64,000 nt of DNA from Paenibacillus ginsengarvi (GTDB taxonomy: Bacteria > Bacillota > Bacilli > Paenibacillales > NBRC-103111). The notes beneath the pieces are model-generated. The model did not search any database and had not been told where the DNA came from. It was given only the letters and a program-made list of their open reading frames with translations. Both the position numbers and the translations under genes were made by a program. Of the stretch, positions 54,031-62,804 are shown piece by piece. The number at the start of each line of letters is the position of its first letter. Positions within the stretch are counted from its first letter, which is position 1. Location: the NCBI RefSeq assembly GCF_003626695.1, contig NZ_RBAH01000013.1:1-64000 (forward strand), read 5' to 3'.

Positions 54031-55272
54031 ATGCAATCGGAATCAAAAGTTAAATTGGGGGTTATCGGGCTAGGCGCGAGAGGGAGCGGCTTGATCCGTA
54101 ATCTGCTAGTCATGGACGACGTGGAAATACCGGCTGTATGCGATCCTTATGAGGACCGCTTGCAGAAAGCGCTGGACATTGTAGCGGAAACGGGAAGGCC
54201 GAAGGCGGAAGGGTACTCGGACTACAAGCAGTTGCTCGCCCGCGACGACATACAAGGCGTTATTATCGCCACGACTTGGATTACACATGCCGAGATCGCA
54301 TGCGCGGCTATGAAAGCCGGCAAATATGCGGGGATCGAGGTTGGCGGAGCCGCTGCCCTCGAGGAGATCTGGGAGCTGGTCTGGACTTCGGAGCAAACCG
54401 GTATTCCCTGTATGCTGCTGGAAAACTGCTGTTACGGACGGGAAGAGCTTGCCGTCCTCCATATGGTCAAGCTGGGGTTATTCGGCGAGCTCGTTCATTG
54501 TGAGTGCGGCTACGAGCATGACCTGCGCAGCCAGGTGGCGCTCGGCAAGCAGAACCGTCATAACCGCTACAGCAACTATTTGCATCGTAACGGCGAACTG
54601 TATCCGATCCATGGGCTAGGCCCGGTGTCCAAACTATTGAATATAAACCGCGGCAACCGGCTTTTGACCTTGACCTCGATGTCGTCGAAAGCGCGCGGCA
54701 TTCGCCAGTGGGCAGCGGACAAGTTCGGGGAAAACGACCCGCTGGCCAAAACGGAGTTTGCCCAAGGCGACATCGTCACTACGATGATCAAATGCGCCGA
54801 CGGTGAAACGATCTCGATCGTTCACGATACGACGCTTCCGCGCCCCTATTCCCGGGCGGGCCGGGTGCAAGGGACGAAAGGGTTGTGGATGGAGGACAAC
54901 AACTCGATTCATATCGAGGGAAGAAGCCCGCAACATAAGTGGGAATCGTTCAGCGGCTACCGCGAGGAATACGAGCATCCGATCTGGAAGCAATTTTTGC
55001 GCGACGGGGTCAAAGGCGGTCACGGCGGCATGGATCACCTGGTGCTCCGCGCCTTTGCCGAAAGCGTCAAAAACGCGACGGACACGCCGATCGACGTCTA
55101 CGATACAGCGGGGTGGATGGCGATTACCGTGTTTTCCGAAGATTCGATTGCGCTTGGCAGCGCTCCGGTCAGCATCCCCGACTTTACGAGGGGCAAATGG
55201 ATTAACCGGGCTCCGGGTCCGACGGGCCGATATAGGCTGGACAGTATAGACGAGTCTTGGTTTTTAACATAA
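54031..55272 (+). CDS. Gfo/Idh/MocA oxidoreductase, GH109-like
   Basis: This 413-residue protein has an N-terminal NAD-binding site VKLGVIGLGARGSGLIRNLL and the cofactor region YAGIEVGGAAALEE. The C-terminal half contains ENCCYGREELAVL and ELYPIHGLGPVSKLL, signatures seen in GH109 glycosidases, which use NAD to cleave alpha-N-acetylgalactosaminides. No signal peptide is evident, so it is cytoplasmic here. It is 84 bases after the DUF4838-type gene and probably acts on the glycan fragment. AAAGGAAGG precedes the ATG. Exact substrate unknown. Confidence 0.82.
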   Translation: MQSESKVKLGVIGLGARGSGLIRNLLVMDDVEIPAVCDPYEDRLQKALDIVAETGRPKAEGYSDYKQLLARDDIQGVIIATTWITHAEIACAAMKAGKYAGIEVGGAAALEEIWELVWTSEQTGIPCMLLENCCYGREELAVLHMVKLGLFGELVHCECGYEHDLRSQVALGKQNRHNRYSNYLHRNGELYPIHGLGPVSKLLNINRGNRLLTLTSMSSKARGIRQWAADKFGENDPLAKTEFAQGDIVTTMIKCADGETISIVHDTTLPRPYSRAGRVQGTKGLWMEDNNSIHIEGRSPQHKWESFSGYREEYEHPIWKQFLRDGVKGGHGGMDHLVLRAFAESVKNATDTPIDVYDTAGWMAITVFSEDSIALGSAPVSIPDFTRGKWINRAPGPTGRYRLDSIDESWFLT

Positions 55273-55320
55273 GAATGGACATGACGGCAGCCGGACAGAA
55301 CGATCGGCTGCCTTTCTACA

Positions 55321-55533
55321 TCAAGATAATAACCGCCGGCCTTCCTCTCGATTTCCATCACAATTTTGGATTCCAAGGACAGCATTCGCCGGACAATAAC
55401 GGGTTACACCGGTGATGATCGGTGCTAATCCAATCAGCCCCCACCAACTTTTCGCGTACAGGCCCCAACCGACAATCGCTACTCCAACCGTTATTCTAAT
55501 CGCTTGTTCGGTTTTACCAACGTTGCAATTCAT
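55321..55533 (-). CDS. DUF2892-family small membrane protein
   Basis: This 70-residue protein has two hydrophobic segments, with the family motif MNCNVGKTEQAIRI and the cysteine pair RYCPANAVLGIQNC. DUF2892 (YgaP membrane domain) proteins often accompany rhodanese and sulfur metabolism. ATAGGAGG lies just before the ATG at 55533. It is short and stands alone between the oxidoreductase gene and a gene remnant on the other strand. Confidence 0.85.
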   Translation of the reverse strand: MNCNVGKTEQAIRITVGVAIVGWGLYAKSWWGLIGLAPIITGVTRYCPANAVLGIQNCDGNREEGRRLLS

Positions 55534-55683
55534 GGTTAATATCCTCCTATAAGGCAATGTAATGACCGTTTTAGAATTTGTAACCAAAGGTCTTTCCATG
55601 CGAGGTCTGACGAAGACCGCTTTTTTTGAATTTAACTAGATTTGCTGGATCATCCAAATTATTATTTCGATAGGTCTGCCCGA

Positions 55684-55936
55684 GTCTCTAAAAAGCGACG
55701 GCGTTGCAATTGAAGGAGGAAGTGGGTACAGACATTCTGGTGATGGGAAGTGGGACTATCGTGCAGCAACTTGCCGAAGCTGGTTTGATTGATGAAATTC
55801 TTTTATCGTGACACCCGTTGTCGCCGGGGAAGGCAAACCGTTGTTTCAGCATGTAAACCAGTTCGGTCTTTCTCTTCTTGAGGCGAGAGTTTTCCAATCA
55901 GGTAACGTGGTGCTGCATTACGAATTCAAGAAATGA
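55684..55936 (+). pseudogene. Dihydrofolate-reductase-family (RibD C-terminal) remnant
   Basis: The stretch TDILVMGSGTIVQQLAEAGL, DEILL, then after a frame change PVVAGEGKPLFQHV and VFQSGNVVLHYEFKK, matches the last third of a DHFR-like RibD_C protein. A lesion near 55797-55802 breaks the frame. No start region or cofactor-binding N-terminus is present. The final stop is the TGA at 55934-55936. Confidence 0.75.
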
Positions 55937-56100
55937 ACGATTAGTCACGTTCTTAGGCCTTATTTCCTGCCCTCTCAACGAGTAGTGCCAAAAGCTCAGT
56001 CTGCTTACTACATGCTGGAGGGGATGTATTTTTTTAAATCGGTATGGGCAAGATAATTTTTGCAAAACCTCGTTTATTAAAACCTAAGGAGGTGATATAG

Positions 56101-56343
56101 ATGACTAGAAACAACGAACGTAATCGAAACGATAATTATGACCGCAACACAACCGACACGGCTGGAGTTGATGCTGGAGAAGCGGTAGGAACCGTCGGCG
56201 GCGGTGCAGTAGGTGCTGCAGTAGGTACTGTTTTAGGAGGGCCTATTGGTACTGTTGTTGGTGGCATCGTAGGAGGAGCCTTAGGTAACAAGATTGGCGA
56301 AGGCGCTGATGATGACGAGGATACCGACACGCAAACCGAATAA
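56101..56343 (+). CDS. Glycine-zipper small protein
   Basis: This 80-residue protein has a charged Asn/Arg-rich N-terminus, a central Gly/Val/Ala-rich segment (GTVGGGAVGAAVGTVLGG, then IVGGALGNKIGEG) with small-residue spacing typical of glycine zippers, and an Asp/Glu-rich tail. The segment could insert in a membrane or self-associate. AAGGAGGTGATATAG is an excellent ribosome binding site, so the gene is probably expressed. Function unknown; related proteins are common in Bacillales. Confidence 0.85.
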   Translation: MTRNNERNRNDNYDRNTTDTAGVDAGEAVGTVGGGAVGAAVGTVLGGPIGTVVGGIVGGALGNKIGEGADDDEDTDTQTE

Positions 56344-56523
56344 AATAGAATGAGATCATAGCAACAACCACAACCCCCGTCCGTAAAACAACTGATGGGG
56401 GTATTATCTAATTTTCGAAATGCTTAATAACAGAAGCTGCTAATCCCCAGTTCGACTGGGGGTTCAGGAAAGCTTATAATTATGAGTATCGGAATACTTA
56501 ATCCTATTCAAGGAGCTGGTATT

Positions 56524-57396
56524 ATGCTGGAACGTACAATGGGCAGGCTGAATTACAAGACGTCCGTCATCATGTTTGGCGCTGCGAAGCTGGGCTCTGT
56601 TTCGCAGGAAGAAGCCGATACATCGATATCGTTCGCACTGAATAACGGCGTGCATCATTTTGATACCGCTGCCAGTTATGGAGATGCCGAAGTGCGCATG
56701 GGTCCGTGGATGCCAAATGTTCGGGACGGCATTTTTTTGGCGACCAAGACGGAGGAGCGCTCGAAAGAAAAAGCGAAAGAGCAAATTCGCCGCTCTTTGG
56801 AAAGACTGCGGGTCGATTCGCTGGATCTGATTCAATTGCACGCTGTAGGAGACATCGAAAACTTGGACTTATGCACGAGAAAAGGCGGGGCGTTGGAAGC
56901 GCTGATCGAAGCCAAGGAAGAGGGAATCGTCAAGGCGATCGGAATTACCGGACATGGACACGGCGCGCCGGCGACTCATTTGGAAGCGCTTCGCCGATAC
57001 CCGTTCGATACGGTGCTGTTGCCGCTCAACTACTATTTGTATTCCATCCCGCAGTACAAGGAAGATTTCGATAAGTTTATGGAGGAAGCGGGGAAGCAGA
57101 ACGCAGCCGTCAGAGTCATTAAAGCGATTGCGAAAGGCCCTTGGGGCGATGGGCAGCCGCGAAACTACTCCACTTGGTACGAACCGTTCGATCAGCAGGA
57201 CATCATCGATGCCTGCGTTCACTTTGCGCTTTCGTTCCCCGGGGTAGTCGCATTGGCAAGTGCAGGCGACATTCATTTGTTTCCGAAAATTGTGGATGCG
57301 GCCAACCGTTTCGGCTCGATGAAGGACGAAGACGCACGTCGCATTTTGCAAGGAATTACCGAATATGCTTCTCCTTTTGCGGCGTCTATCTCGTGA
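56524..57396 (+). CDS. Aldo/keto reductase
   Basis: This 290-residue TIM-barrel enzyme has the family tetrad Asp47 (HFDTAASYG), Tyr52, Lys75 (LATKTEERS) and His106 (LIQLHAVGD). It would reduce aldehydes or ketones with NADPH. The C-terminal cofactor region differs from common subgroups. The start at 56524 follows CAAGGAGC; an ATG at 56482 is possible. It is a single gene with its own terminator. Confidence 0.9.
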   Translation: MLERTMGRLNYKTSVIMFGAAKLGSVSQEEADTSISFALNNGVHHFDTAASYGDAEVRMGPWMPNVRDGIFLATKTEERSKEKAKEQIRRSLERLRVDSLDLIQLHAVGDIENLDLCTRKGGALEALIEAKEEGIVKAIGITGHGHGAPATHLEALRRYPFDTVLLPLNYYLYSIPQYKEDFDKFMEEAGKQNAAVRVIKAIAKGPWGDGQPRNYSTWYEPFDQQDIIDACVHFALSFPGVVALASAGDIHLFPKIVDAANRFGSMKDEDARRILQGITEYASPFAASIS

Positions 57397-57407
57397 TGCC
57401 GGCGCCG

Positions 57408-57450
57408 AAGCCGCGTTTACCGATCAACCGGTATCGCGGCTTTGGTTTTT
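57408..57450 (+). terminator. Terminator after the aldo/keto reductase gene
   Basis: AAGCCGCG and CGCGGCTT arms with an inner TACCG/CGGTA stem and GGTTTTT. Confidence 0.85.
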
Positions 57451-57508
57451 CTTTATGCGTACGATGTTCTCATATTCAGGCTGCTAGCATCACCGGCAGC
57501 CTATTGAG

Positions 57509-58015
57509 CTATTTCGCACTCTGGGTGAATGTCCAGGCCGCCCTAATGAACAGAAAACCGCCGAGCAACCACCATGGATCCCATAGCAACAGATGCCAAC
57601 GAGCCGCTTCCGAGTGCATGGATTCGGGGGTGCTCATGATCCCTGCTTTCATAAGCCCGCGTACGACGAGGTTAGCTCCCGCATATAGCGTGAATAAGAT
57701 TCCCGTGCCCCAAGCGGCGACGAGTAACATCCAGCGCGGTACCTTACTTCCCCAAGGTTGAACAAGCGCAAGCGCGAGCAATCCGACCAATGCTTTCGAA
57801 ATGCCGGTCCCCCACAGTACCAATGAAAACCAGGCGGATTGTGACAACTCTGTAATGGTATCGCCAATCGTCGCCGTGCCGGCAGTTCCTCCCGCAGCCC
57901 AGTAGAAGCTTTTTGCGGCGAATGTAAACGACCATACGCATGCGAAATAAGCGGCGTAGGGTTTATATGGGGAGATTTTGGCTGATTGAGGAACGTTTTT
58001 GTCAGTATTCTCCAT
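57509..58015 (-). CDS. DUF3995-like membrane protein
   Basis: This 168-residue protein has four hydrophobic segments (YAAYFACVWSFTFAAKSFYW, SAWFSLVLWGTGISKALVGL, MLLVAAWGTGILFTLYAGAN and PWWLLGGFLFIRAAWTF). The order and aromatic content fit DUF3995/YoxA-like proteins of Bacillales. No catalytic residues can be assigned. The ATG at 58015 follows AAAGGATGTG on the minus strand. It is transcribed divergently from a cupin gene. Confidence 0.75.
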   Translation of the reverse strand: MENTDKNVPQSAKISPYKPYAAYFACVWSFTFAAKSFYWAAGGTAGTATIGDTITELSQSAWFSLVLWGTGISKALVGLLALALVQPWGSKVPRWMLLVAAWGTGILFTLYAGANLVVRGLMKAGIMSTPESMHSEAARWHLLLWDPWWLLGGFLFIRAAWTFTQSAK

Positions 58016-58124
58016 CTTAAGCACATCCTTTTTGGGTTTAAAGAAGGCTACTGCCCATTTTACACTCCTTTAAATAGGCAATTGCATAGGATGAAGAAGG
58101 TAATAATCGGGGAGGGAATTGCAA

Positions 58125-58676
58125 TTGTACCGTCAATTAGGGTACCACCACCAGTGGCTCCATCCAATGTATTACAACTGGTATTACAACAATCGGAGCA
58201 TTCATGATAACCCTTATTTATTCCATTATACGAATATTCAAAACGAAAGAAATCATTATAACGGAAACATCGCCTTAAAGGACTATGGGCCAAATCCACT
58301 TGTAATTAATATTGAAGAGGCTACTAAGCAAAACAATAATTACCGAACCGCAATATGGACAGGAAGACATCTACAAGTTACTTTGATGAGTATCAACGTT
58401 GGAGAAGATATCGGCTTGGAAACTCATCCGACACTCGATCAGTTCCTACGTATTGAAGAAGGTCAAGGACTTGTTAAAATGGGAAAGAGTAAAGACAGAT
58501 TGGATTTTCAAGCAAATGTCCATGAAAATTATGCAATCATGGTTCCTGCCGGAACGTGGCACAATCTAATTAATACGGGGAATAAGCCGATAAAACTTTA
58601 CTCGATTTATGCGCCTCCACAGCATCCACATGGCATAGTTCAAGAAACAAAACCAATAGCAACGGCTGCCGAGTAA
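58125..58676 (+). CDS. Cupin-domain protein
   Basis: This 183-residue protein has an unusual N-terminus rich in Tyr, His and Asn (YRQLGYHHQWLHPMYYN) and a cupin barrel with ETHPTLDQFLRIEEG and MVPAGTWHNLINTG. His residues in both motifs suggest a metal site. The TTG start at 58125 is favoured by GGGGAGGG eight bases upstream. Base composition is more AT-rich than in most genes here. Similar proteins are spore- or stress-related in Bacillales; the function is not known. Confidence 0.82.
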   Translation: MYRQLGYHHQWLHPMYYNWYYNNRSIHDNPYLFHYTNIQNERNHYNGNIALKDYGPNPLVINIEEATKQNNNYRTAIWTGRHLQVTLMSINVGEDIGLETHPTLDQFLRIEEGQGLVKMGKSKDRLDFQANVHENYAIMVPAGTWHNLINTGNKPIKLYSIYAPPQHPHGIVQETKPIATAAE

Positions 58677-58730
58677 AACAGCAGAGCGGATTGAACCGGG
58701 CGTGATGCTCAGGATTCTATCCGCTTTTGT

Positions 58731-59126
58731 TTAATTCCAAGGTAATGGTTTCCTCGGGAAGAATTGTCTAAAAGGGATGATCAATCCCAGGAGAGATATA
58801 ACAATAAAAACAACTTGATGGATATGATCATTCTCTGGTGGCAACCCGCCCACCAGATGTAAAGTCCAGAAAATGGGGTAATACCAAAGAATAAACCATG
58901 CCCATCTTTCTTTTCTTCTGTATGACAGGAGCGTGATCATGGTACCGAATAAACCCATTCCTGTCGTTGCAATGCCAAGCGCTCGCACCAATCCCAAATC
59001 ATAAGAACCTGCGGTCTGTGGGTACACGGAAACCAATATTCCAAAGATCAGGATCCCGATTCCAGTAATTAAAAGGAATATCCAGCTAATTCTGAGAAGG
59101 TTAGTCTGTTCTTTGAATACCGCCAT
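58731..59126 (-). CDS. Small four-helix membrane protein, unknown
   Basis: This 131-residue protein has four hydrophobic segments (ISWIFLLITGIGILIFGILV, LVRALGIATTGMGLFGTMIT, WAWFILWYYPIFWTLHLVGG and HQVVFIVISLLGLIIPF). I do not recognise the family. A GGGGGTGCG site lies before the ATG on the minus strand. Stretches of similar small membrane proteins occur beside copper or stress genes in Bacillales, but no link can be shown. Confidence 0.7.
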   Translation of the reverse strand: MAVFKEQTNLLRISWIFLLITGIGILIFGILVSVYPQTAGSYDLGLVRALGIATTGMGLFGTMITLLSYRRKERWAWFILWYYPIFWTLHLVGGLPPENDHIHQVVFIVISLLGLIIPFRQFFPRKPLPWN

Positions 59127-59424
59127 ATTCGCACCCCCTATACTCGTTTTTACTAAGGTTTTCTATTCATATTCTCGGTGAGAAGGGTATATCCTTTTTC
59201 GTTGAACAGACTAAATAGGTAATTATCTTACTCATGAAAGGTTGGTTCTTTATAAGTTGGAATAAATCCTGTGAAGATAGATAGAACCGCTTGGCCTGAT
59301 CTTTGTTGTCGGGTACAAGAAAATTAAAAAAGCCGCAAACTGCGGCTTTTTTTAGCAGTATAGGCTTCCGGTCGCAGAATAAGCGGTTCCGGAGGCCTTG
59401 GATCTAATCCATTACGGATAAGAT
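59127..59424. other. Intergenic stretch with a terminator
   Basis: No gene is seen. A terminator-like hairpin lies at 59325-59353 and probably stops transcription of the copper genes read from the right, or works in both directions. Confidence 0.6.
59325..59353. terminator. Bidirectional terminator
   Basis: AAAAAAGCCGCA and TGCGGCTTTTTT form a perfect stem with a 3-base loop and A/T tracts on both sides. Confidence 0.85.
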
Positions 59425-59667
59425 CTAGGTACTTAGCAATTCGCTGATCTCACTTAAATTTTCTGCAAATCCAACAAACACCTTATCGCCAATCACGATC
59501 GTCGGTACAACTTGTTTTCCCGTCAAGTTCCAGACTTCTTCTGCATACTTGACATTTTCTTCGCAGTTATAATCTATATAGGCGATCCCGTGTTCTTTGA
59601 AGTAACGTTTGGCATAGTTACAGTCGCTGCATGTGGGGATTGAATAAATTTTAATTGGTTCCTTCAT
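59425..59667 (-). CDS. Glutaredoxin-like protein
   Basis: This 80-residue protein has a thioredoxin-like fold with the active motif PTCSDC (Cys13 and Cys16), the cis-Pro in KQVVPTIVIGD, and a C-terminal GFAENLSEISELLS helix. It belongs to the NrdH/glutaredoxin group and would reduce disulfides or carry metals. It lies 70 bases after copA on the same strand, so it may belong to the copper operon. AAGGAGTG precedes the ATG at 59667. Confidence 0.9.
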   Translation of the reverse strand: MKEPIKIYSIPTCSDCNYAKRYFKEHGIAYIDYNCEENVKYAEEVWNLTGKQVVPTIVIGDKVFVGFAENLSEISELLST

Positions 59668-59737
59668 TTCAAGATCACTCCTTGTCTAGACTACCGTTAT
59701 GCTACAACGTTATATCCCTTATTTTTTTCATCAGCAT

Positions 59738-62173
59738 TTAATGGCGTACTTTAACACGCTGAAGGCGAAGCGCATTGAGAACAACGGAAACAGAACTTAA
59801 TGCCATCGCAGCACCTGCTACCCAAGGTGCCAGCAAGCCAATTGCAGCAATCGGTATTCCGAGGGTGTTATAACCAAGTGCCCAAAATAAATTTTGTTTG
59901 ATGTTGCTCATTGTCTTGCGGCTCATATAAATCGCATCCGGGATGCTTGTCAGATCACCGCGCATGAGGGTTACATCCGCTGCCTCCATGGCCACATCAG
60001 TACCGGTTCCGATAGCCATACCAATGTCCGCTGTTGCCAGAGCAGGGGCATCATTAATACCGTCTCCGACCATGGCCACTTTTTTCCCTTGAGCTTGCAG
60101 TTTCTTCACTTCTTCGGCTTTACCTTCCGGAAGCACTTCTGCGCGAACATGATCGATGCCGACTTGAGCCGCAATAGCCTTGGCCGTCCGTTCATTATCG
60201 CCTGTGATCATGATGACCTCAATTCCCATTTCTTTCAGGCGGCTCACAGCGGCCTTCGATGTTTCCTTAATCGTATCCGCCACAGCGACCATACCTGCAA
60301 AGCGGTTATCGATCGCAACAAGCATGGCTGTTTTTCCGGCCTCTTCCAAACGAGACATCGATGCATAAGCTTGCTTTGCATCCACTTCGTATTTATCCAT
60401 CAATCTGCGAGTCCCGATCAGCATTTGTTTGCCTTCTACCACAGCTTTGATCCCGAAACCTGGAATTGCCTCGAACGATTCTGTACTCGGCAGCTCGATG
60501 TTTTTTTCCTGAATGCCTGCAACGATGGCTTCCGCCAGGGGATGCTCCGAGTTTTTCTCCGCCGCGCCGACGAGTCTGAGGAATTGCGTTTCGTTTTCTT
60601 CCGTCAAAACGTCTGTCAGCTCCGGTTTCCCCTTCGTAACGGTACCGGTTTTATCCAAAATGATCGCGTTTATCTTATGCGTTTGTTCCAAATGCTCGCC
60701 GCCTTTGAACAAGATCCCGAATTCCGCCGCGCGACCGGAACCTGCCATGATGGAAGTCGGCGTTGCCAAACCAAGGGCGCAAGGGCAGGCAATGACGAGG
60801 ATGGCGATTGCCTTTTCCAAAGCTTCTGCTAGTTGACCAGGCGTAACGAAGAAATACCATACCAAAAATGCGACAACTGCGATCCCTACGACAATCGGAA
60901 CAAAAATGCCGGAAATGATGTCCGCTACCCGTTGAATCGGCGCTTTGGAGCCCTGTGCTTCTTCTACGACTTTAATAATTTGAGCAAGCGCTGTTTCTTT
61001 GCCTACTTTCGTTGCCTTAATCCGGAGCATGCCGTTTTTGTTGATGGTGGCTCCGATTACAGAGTCGCCGACTTTTTTCTCCACAGGAAGACTTTCGCCG
61101 GTGAGCATCGATTCATCTACAGACGACACGCCTTCAAGTACTTCTCCATCGACCGGTACTTTGTCGCCGGGACGTATAAGTACGATATCCTGGGCGATGA
61201 CTTCATCCACCGAAACCGTCAGCTCTTGGCCGTCACGAACAACCAAAGCTGTTTTCGCCTGTAGACTCATCAAAGATTTGATCGCTTCCGATGTGCGCCC
61301 TTTGGCGAGCGATTCGAACAGTTTCCCTAGAATGACCAGCGTTATCAGGATCGCGCTTGTCTCGTAATACAAGGATGGTCCGTGATGGACACTGCCTCCC
61401 CGAGCGAACCAATCGATTGTCAGATAGAGGCTGTAGAAATAAGCGGCCGAGGTTCCGAGCGAAACCAGAACATCCATGTTGGCACTTCCATTGCGAAGTG
61501 CTTTATACGCACCTACATAAAACTGCCTTCCGACATAAAATTGTACCGGAGTAGCCAAGACAAACTGGAACCATGGGTTCATGAGTACTTCCGGCATGTA
61601 GATCCATGAAGTGAATGAAAAGTGAGCGACCATGCTCCACAAAAGAGGGATGGAGAGTACCGCTGAAATCAGCAATTTCCGTTTTTGATGGCGAATATCT
61701 TGATTGCGATGATCTCCCGCGTTTTCATGTTCCTGCTTCGAGATCGCTTTGTAGCCAAGCTGTTTGACCTTGTTTTGCATATCCTCAACCGAGACTTCAC
61801 CCGGCGAATATTCGACCCGTGCTGTCTCCATCGCAAAGTTGACGGAGGCGCTTGTAACGCCGGGCATTTTGCTAAGCCCCTTCTCGATCCTATTCGCGCA
61901 CGCAGCGCACGTCATCCCTTCAAGTTTGAACTGAGCCACATCTTTGGCCGTATCGTATCCGAGTTTTTTTATCGTTTCTTCCAAATTTTGGGCGCCGATT
62001 ATCGCCGGATCATAAGTAATACTCGCTTTTTCCAAAGCAAAATTTACATTGGCGGAAGCGACGCCTTCCAATTTACCCAAGCCTTTCTCAATGCGGTTCG
62101 CACAAGCTGCGCAAGTCATACCTGTGATTTGCAAAGTTGTTTGCTTCGTTTCCTGAGTAGCGGTTGCTGCCAC
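59738..62173 (-). CDS. copA: Copper-translocating P1B-type ATPase CopA
   Basis: This 811-residue enzyme has two N-terminal heavy-metal-binding domains, each with [14 protein letters not shown] (near residues 18 and 84). Eight membrane helices include the ion-binding CPC motif ([12 protein letters not shown]). The phosphorylation site is DKTGTVTKG, with GDGIND in the P-domain and SEHPLAEAI in the N-domain. The TGES actuator motif is MLTGES. It exports Cu(I) across the membrane. Its promoter at 62220-62249 overlaps a CsoR-type site. AGGGAGTG precedes the ATG at 62173. Confidence 0.95.
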   Translation of the reverse strand: MAATATQETKQTTLQITGMTCAACANRIEKGLGKLEGVASANVNFALEKASITYDPAIIGAQNLEETIKKLGYDTAKDVAQFKLEGMTCAACANRIEKGLSKMPGVTSASVNFAMETARVEYSPGEVSVEDMQNKVKQLGYKAISKQEHENAGDHRNQDIRHQKRKLLISAVLSIPLLWSMVAHFSFTSWIYMPEVLMNPWFQFVLATPVQFYVGRQFYVGAYKALRNGSANMDVLVSLGTSAAYFYSLYLTIDWFARGGSVHHGPSLYYETSAILITLVILGKLFESLAKGRTSEAIKSLMSLQAKTALVVRDGQELTVSVDEVIAQDIVLIRPGDKVPVDGEVLEGVSSVDESMLTGESLPVEKKVGDSVIGATINKNGMLRIKATKVGKETALAQIIKVVEEAQGSKAPIQRVADIISGIFVPIVVGIAVVAFLVWYFFVTPGQLAEALEKAIAILVIACPCALGLATPTSIMAGSGRAAEFGILFKGGEHLEQTHKINAIILDKTGTVTKGKPELTDVLTEENETQFLRLVGAAEKNSEHPLAEAIVAGIQEKNIELPSTESFEAIPGFGIKAVVEGKQMLIGTRRLMDKYEVDAKQAYASMSRLEEAGKTAMLVAIDNRFAGMVAVADTIKETSKAAVSRLKEMGIEVIMITGDNERTAKAIAAQVGIDHVRAEVLPEGKAEEVKKLQAQGKKVAMVGDGINDAPALATADIGMAIGTGTDVAMEAADVTLMRGDLTSIPDAIYMSRKTMSNIKQNLFWALGYNTLGIPIAAIGLLAPWVAGAAMALSSVSVVLNALRLQRVKVRH

Positions 62174-62219
62174 GATTGTTCACTCCCTTATACCCATTTC
62201 CATTGATCTTCTTGTTTTT

Positions 62220-62249
62220 AGTATACCCCACTACCCTATATTTAGTCAA
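62220..62249 (-). promoter_or_regulatory. Promoter of copA
   Basis: On the minus strand TTGACT and TATACT are separated by 18 bases. The CsoR-type site at 62223-62239 covers the spacer, so bound repressor would block RNA polymerase. Confidence 0.7.
62223..62239. promoter_or_regulatory. CsoR-type operator, copA site 1
   Basis: ATACCCCACTACCCTAT on the plus strand (ATAGGGTAGTGGGGTAT on the other) shares its ends with site 2 and fits CsoR sites of Bacillales. Confidence 0.65.
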
Positions 62250-62261
62250 CGGTTTTTTACA

Positions 62262-62278
62262 ATACCCCGGAATCCTAT
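62262..62278. promoter_or_regulatory. CsoR-type operator, copA site 2
   Basis: ATACCCCGGAATCCTAT lies 39 bases upstream of site 1 with respect to copA and shares its outer ATACCCC and CCTAT parts. Confidence 0.6.
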
Positions 62279-62289
62279 ATTCCAGACAA

Positions 62290-62311
62290 AAGAAAAAGCA
62301 GCAAAAGCTGC
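62290..62311 (-). terminator. Terminator after csoR
   Basis: On the minus strand GCAGC and GCTGC with a TTTT loop, followed by a T-rich tract. Confidence 0.65.
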
Positions 62312-62317
62312 CGATTT

Positions 62318-62668
62318 TTATTTAATTAACTTATTCATGGTTGTCATAAGTTCCGTCAAAACCTCGGTGTCGCCTTCTTGAATCCTCTCGATGATACAGC
62401 TTTTGAGGTGATGCTCCAGCAGAAGCTTTCCGACTCCGTTTAAAGCAGATTGAACAGAGGCGATCTGATTCAGAACATCATCACAATACGTATCTTTATC
62501 AATTAACCCTTTTATACCGCGTATTTGACCTTCAATCCGATTTAATCGGCTGACTAAGCTGTTTTTCACTTTATCCGAATGATGGCTTTTTCGATCGGAT
62601 CCATCGGGCGAGCAGCAACCCGAATCATGTTCACTTACATGCTCCAGCATTTCCATATCAACACTCAT
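62318..62668 (-). CDS. csoR: Copper-sensing repressor CsoR
   Basis: This 116-residue four-helix protein has a His/Cys-rich N-terminal tail (HDSGCC, SHHSDK) and the DUF156 core SLVSRLNRIEGQIRGIKGLI. The Cu(I) ligands Cys62, His87 and Cys91 have exactly the C-x24-H-x3-C spacing of known CsoR. The conserved His separates it from the sulfur-sensing CstR, which has no His there. Its own promoter region contains a related G-rich site. It should leave DNA upon binding Cu(I), which turns on copA. Confidence 0.92.
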   Translation of the reverse strand: MSVDMEMLEHVSEHDSGCCSPDGSDRKSHHSDKVKNSLVSRLNRIEGQIRGIKGLIDKDTYCDDVLNQIASVQSALNGVGKLLLEHHLKSCIIERIQEGDTEVLTELMTTMNKLIK

Positions 62669-62698
62669 CTGATTCGCCTCCTATACAAGTATTATACT

Positions 62699-62715
62699 AT
62701 AGCCCCACCCCCTAT
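62699..62715. promoter_or_regulatory. CsoR-type site upstream of csoR
   Basis: ATAGCCCCACCCCCTAT (ATAGGGGGTGGGGCTAT on the other strand) resembles the two copA sites and sits next to a TATAAT-like -10 of csoR. Self-repression is likely. Confidence 0.5.
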
Positions 62716-62804
62716 ACAATGAGGTTCGTTTGAAAGGGGGTGGGGAGGGATTGTTCGATTGAAGTCTCCAGCCAAGCGATTCGTTAGCTAGAGACCTATC
62801 CTAA

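Noticed and set aside
59894-60832. 312-codon frame antisense to copA
   Set aside because: It lies inside a complete CopA gene on the other strand and is rich in Cys, His and Arg as expected for a shadow frame.
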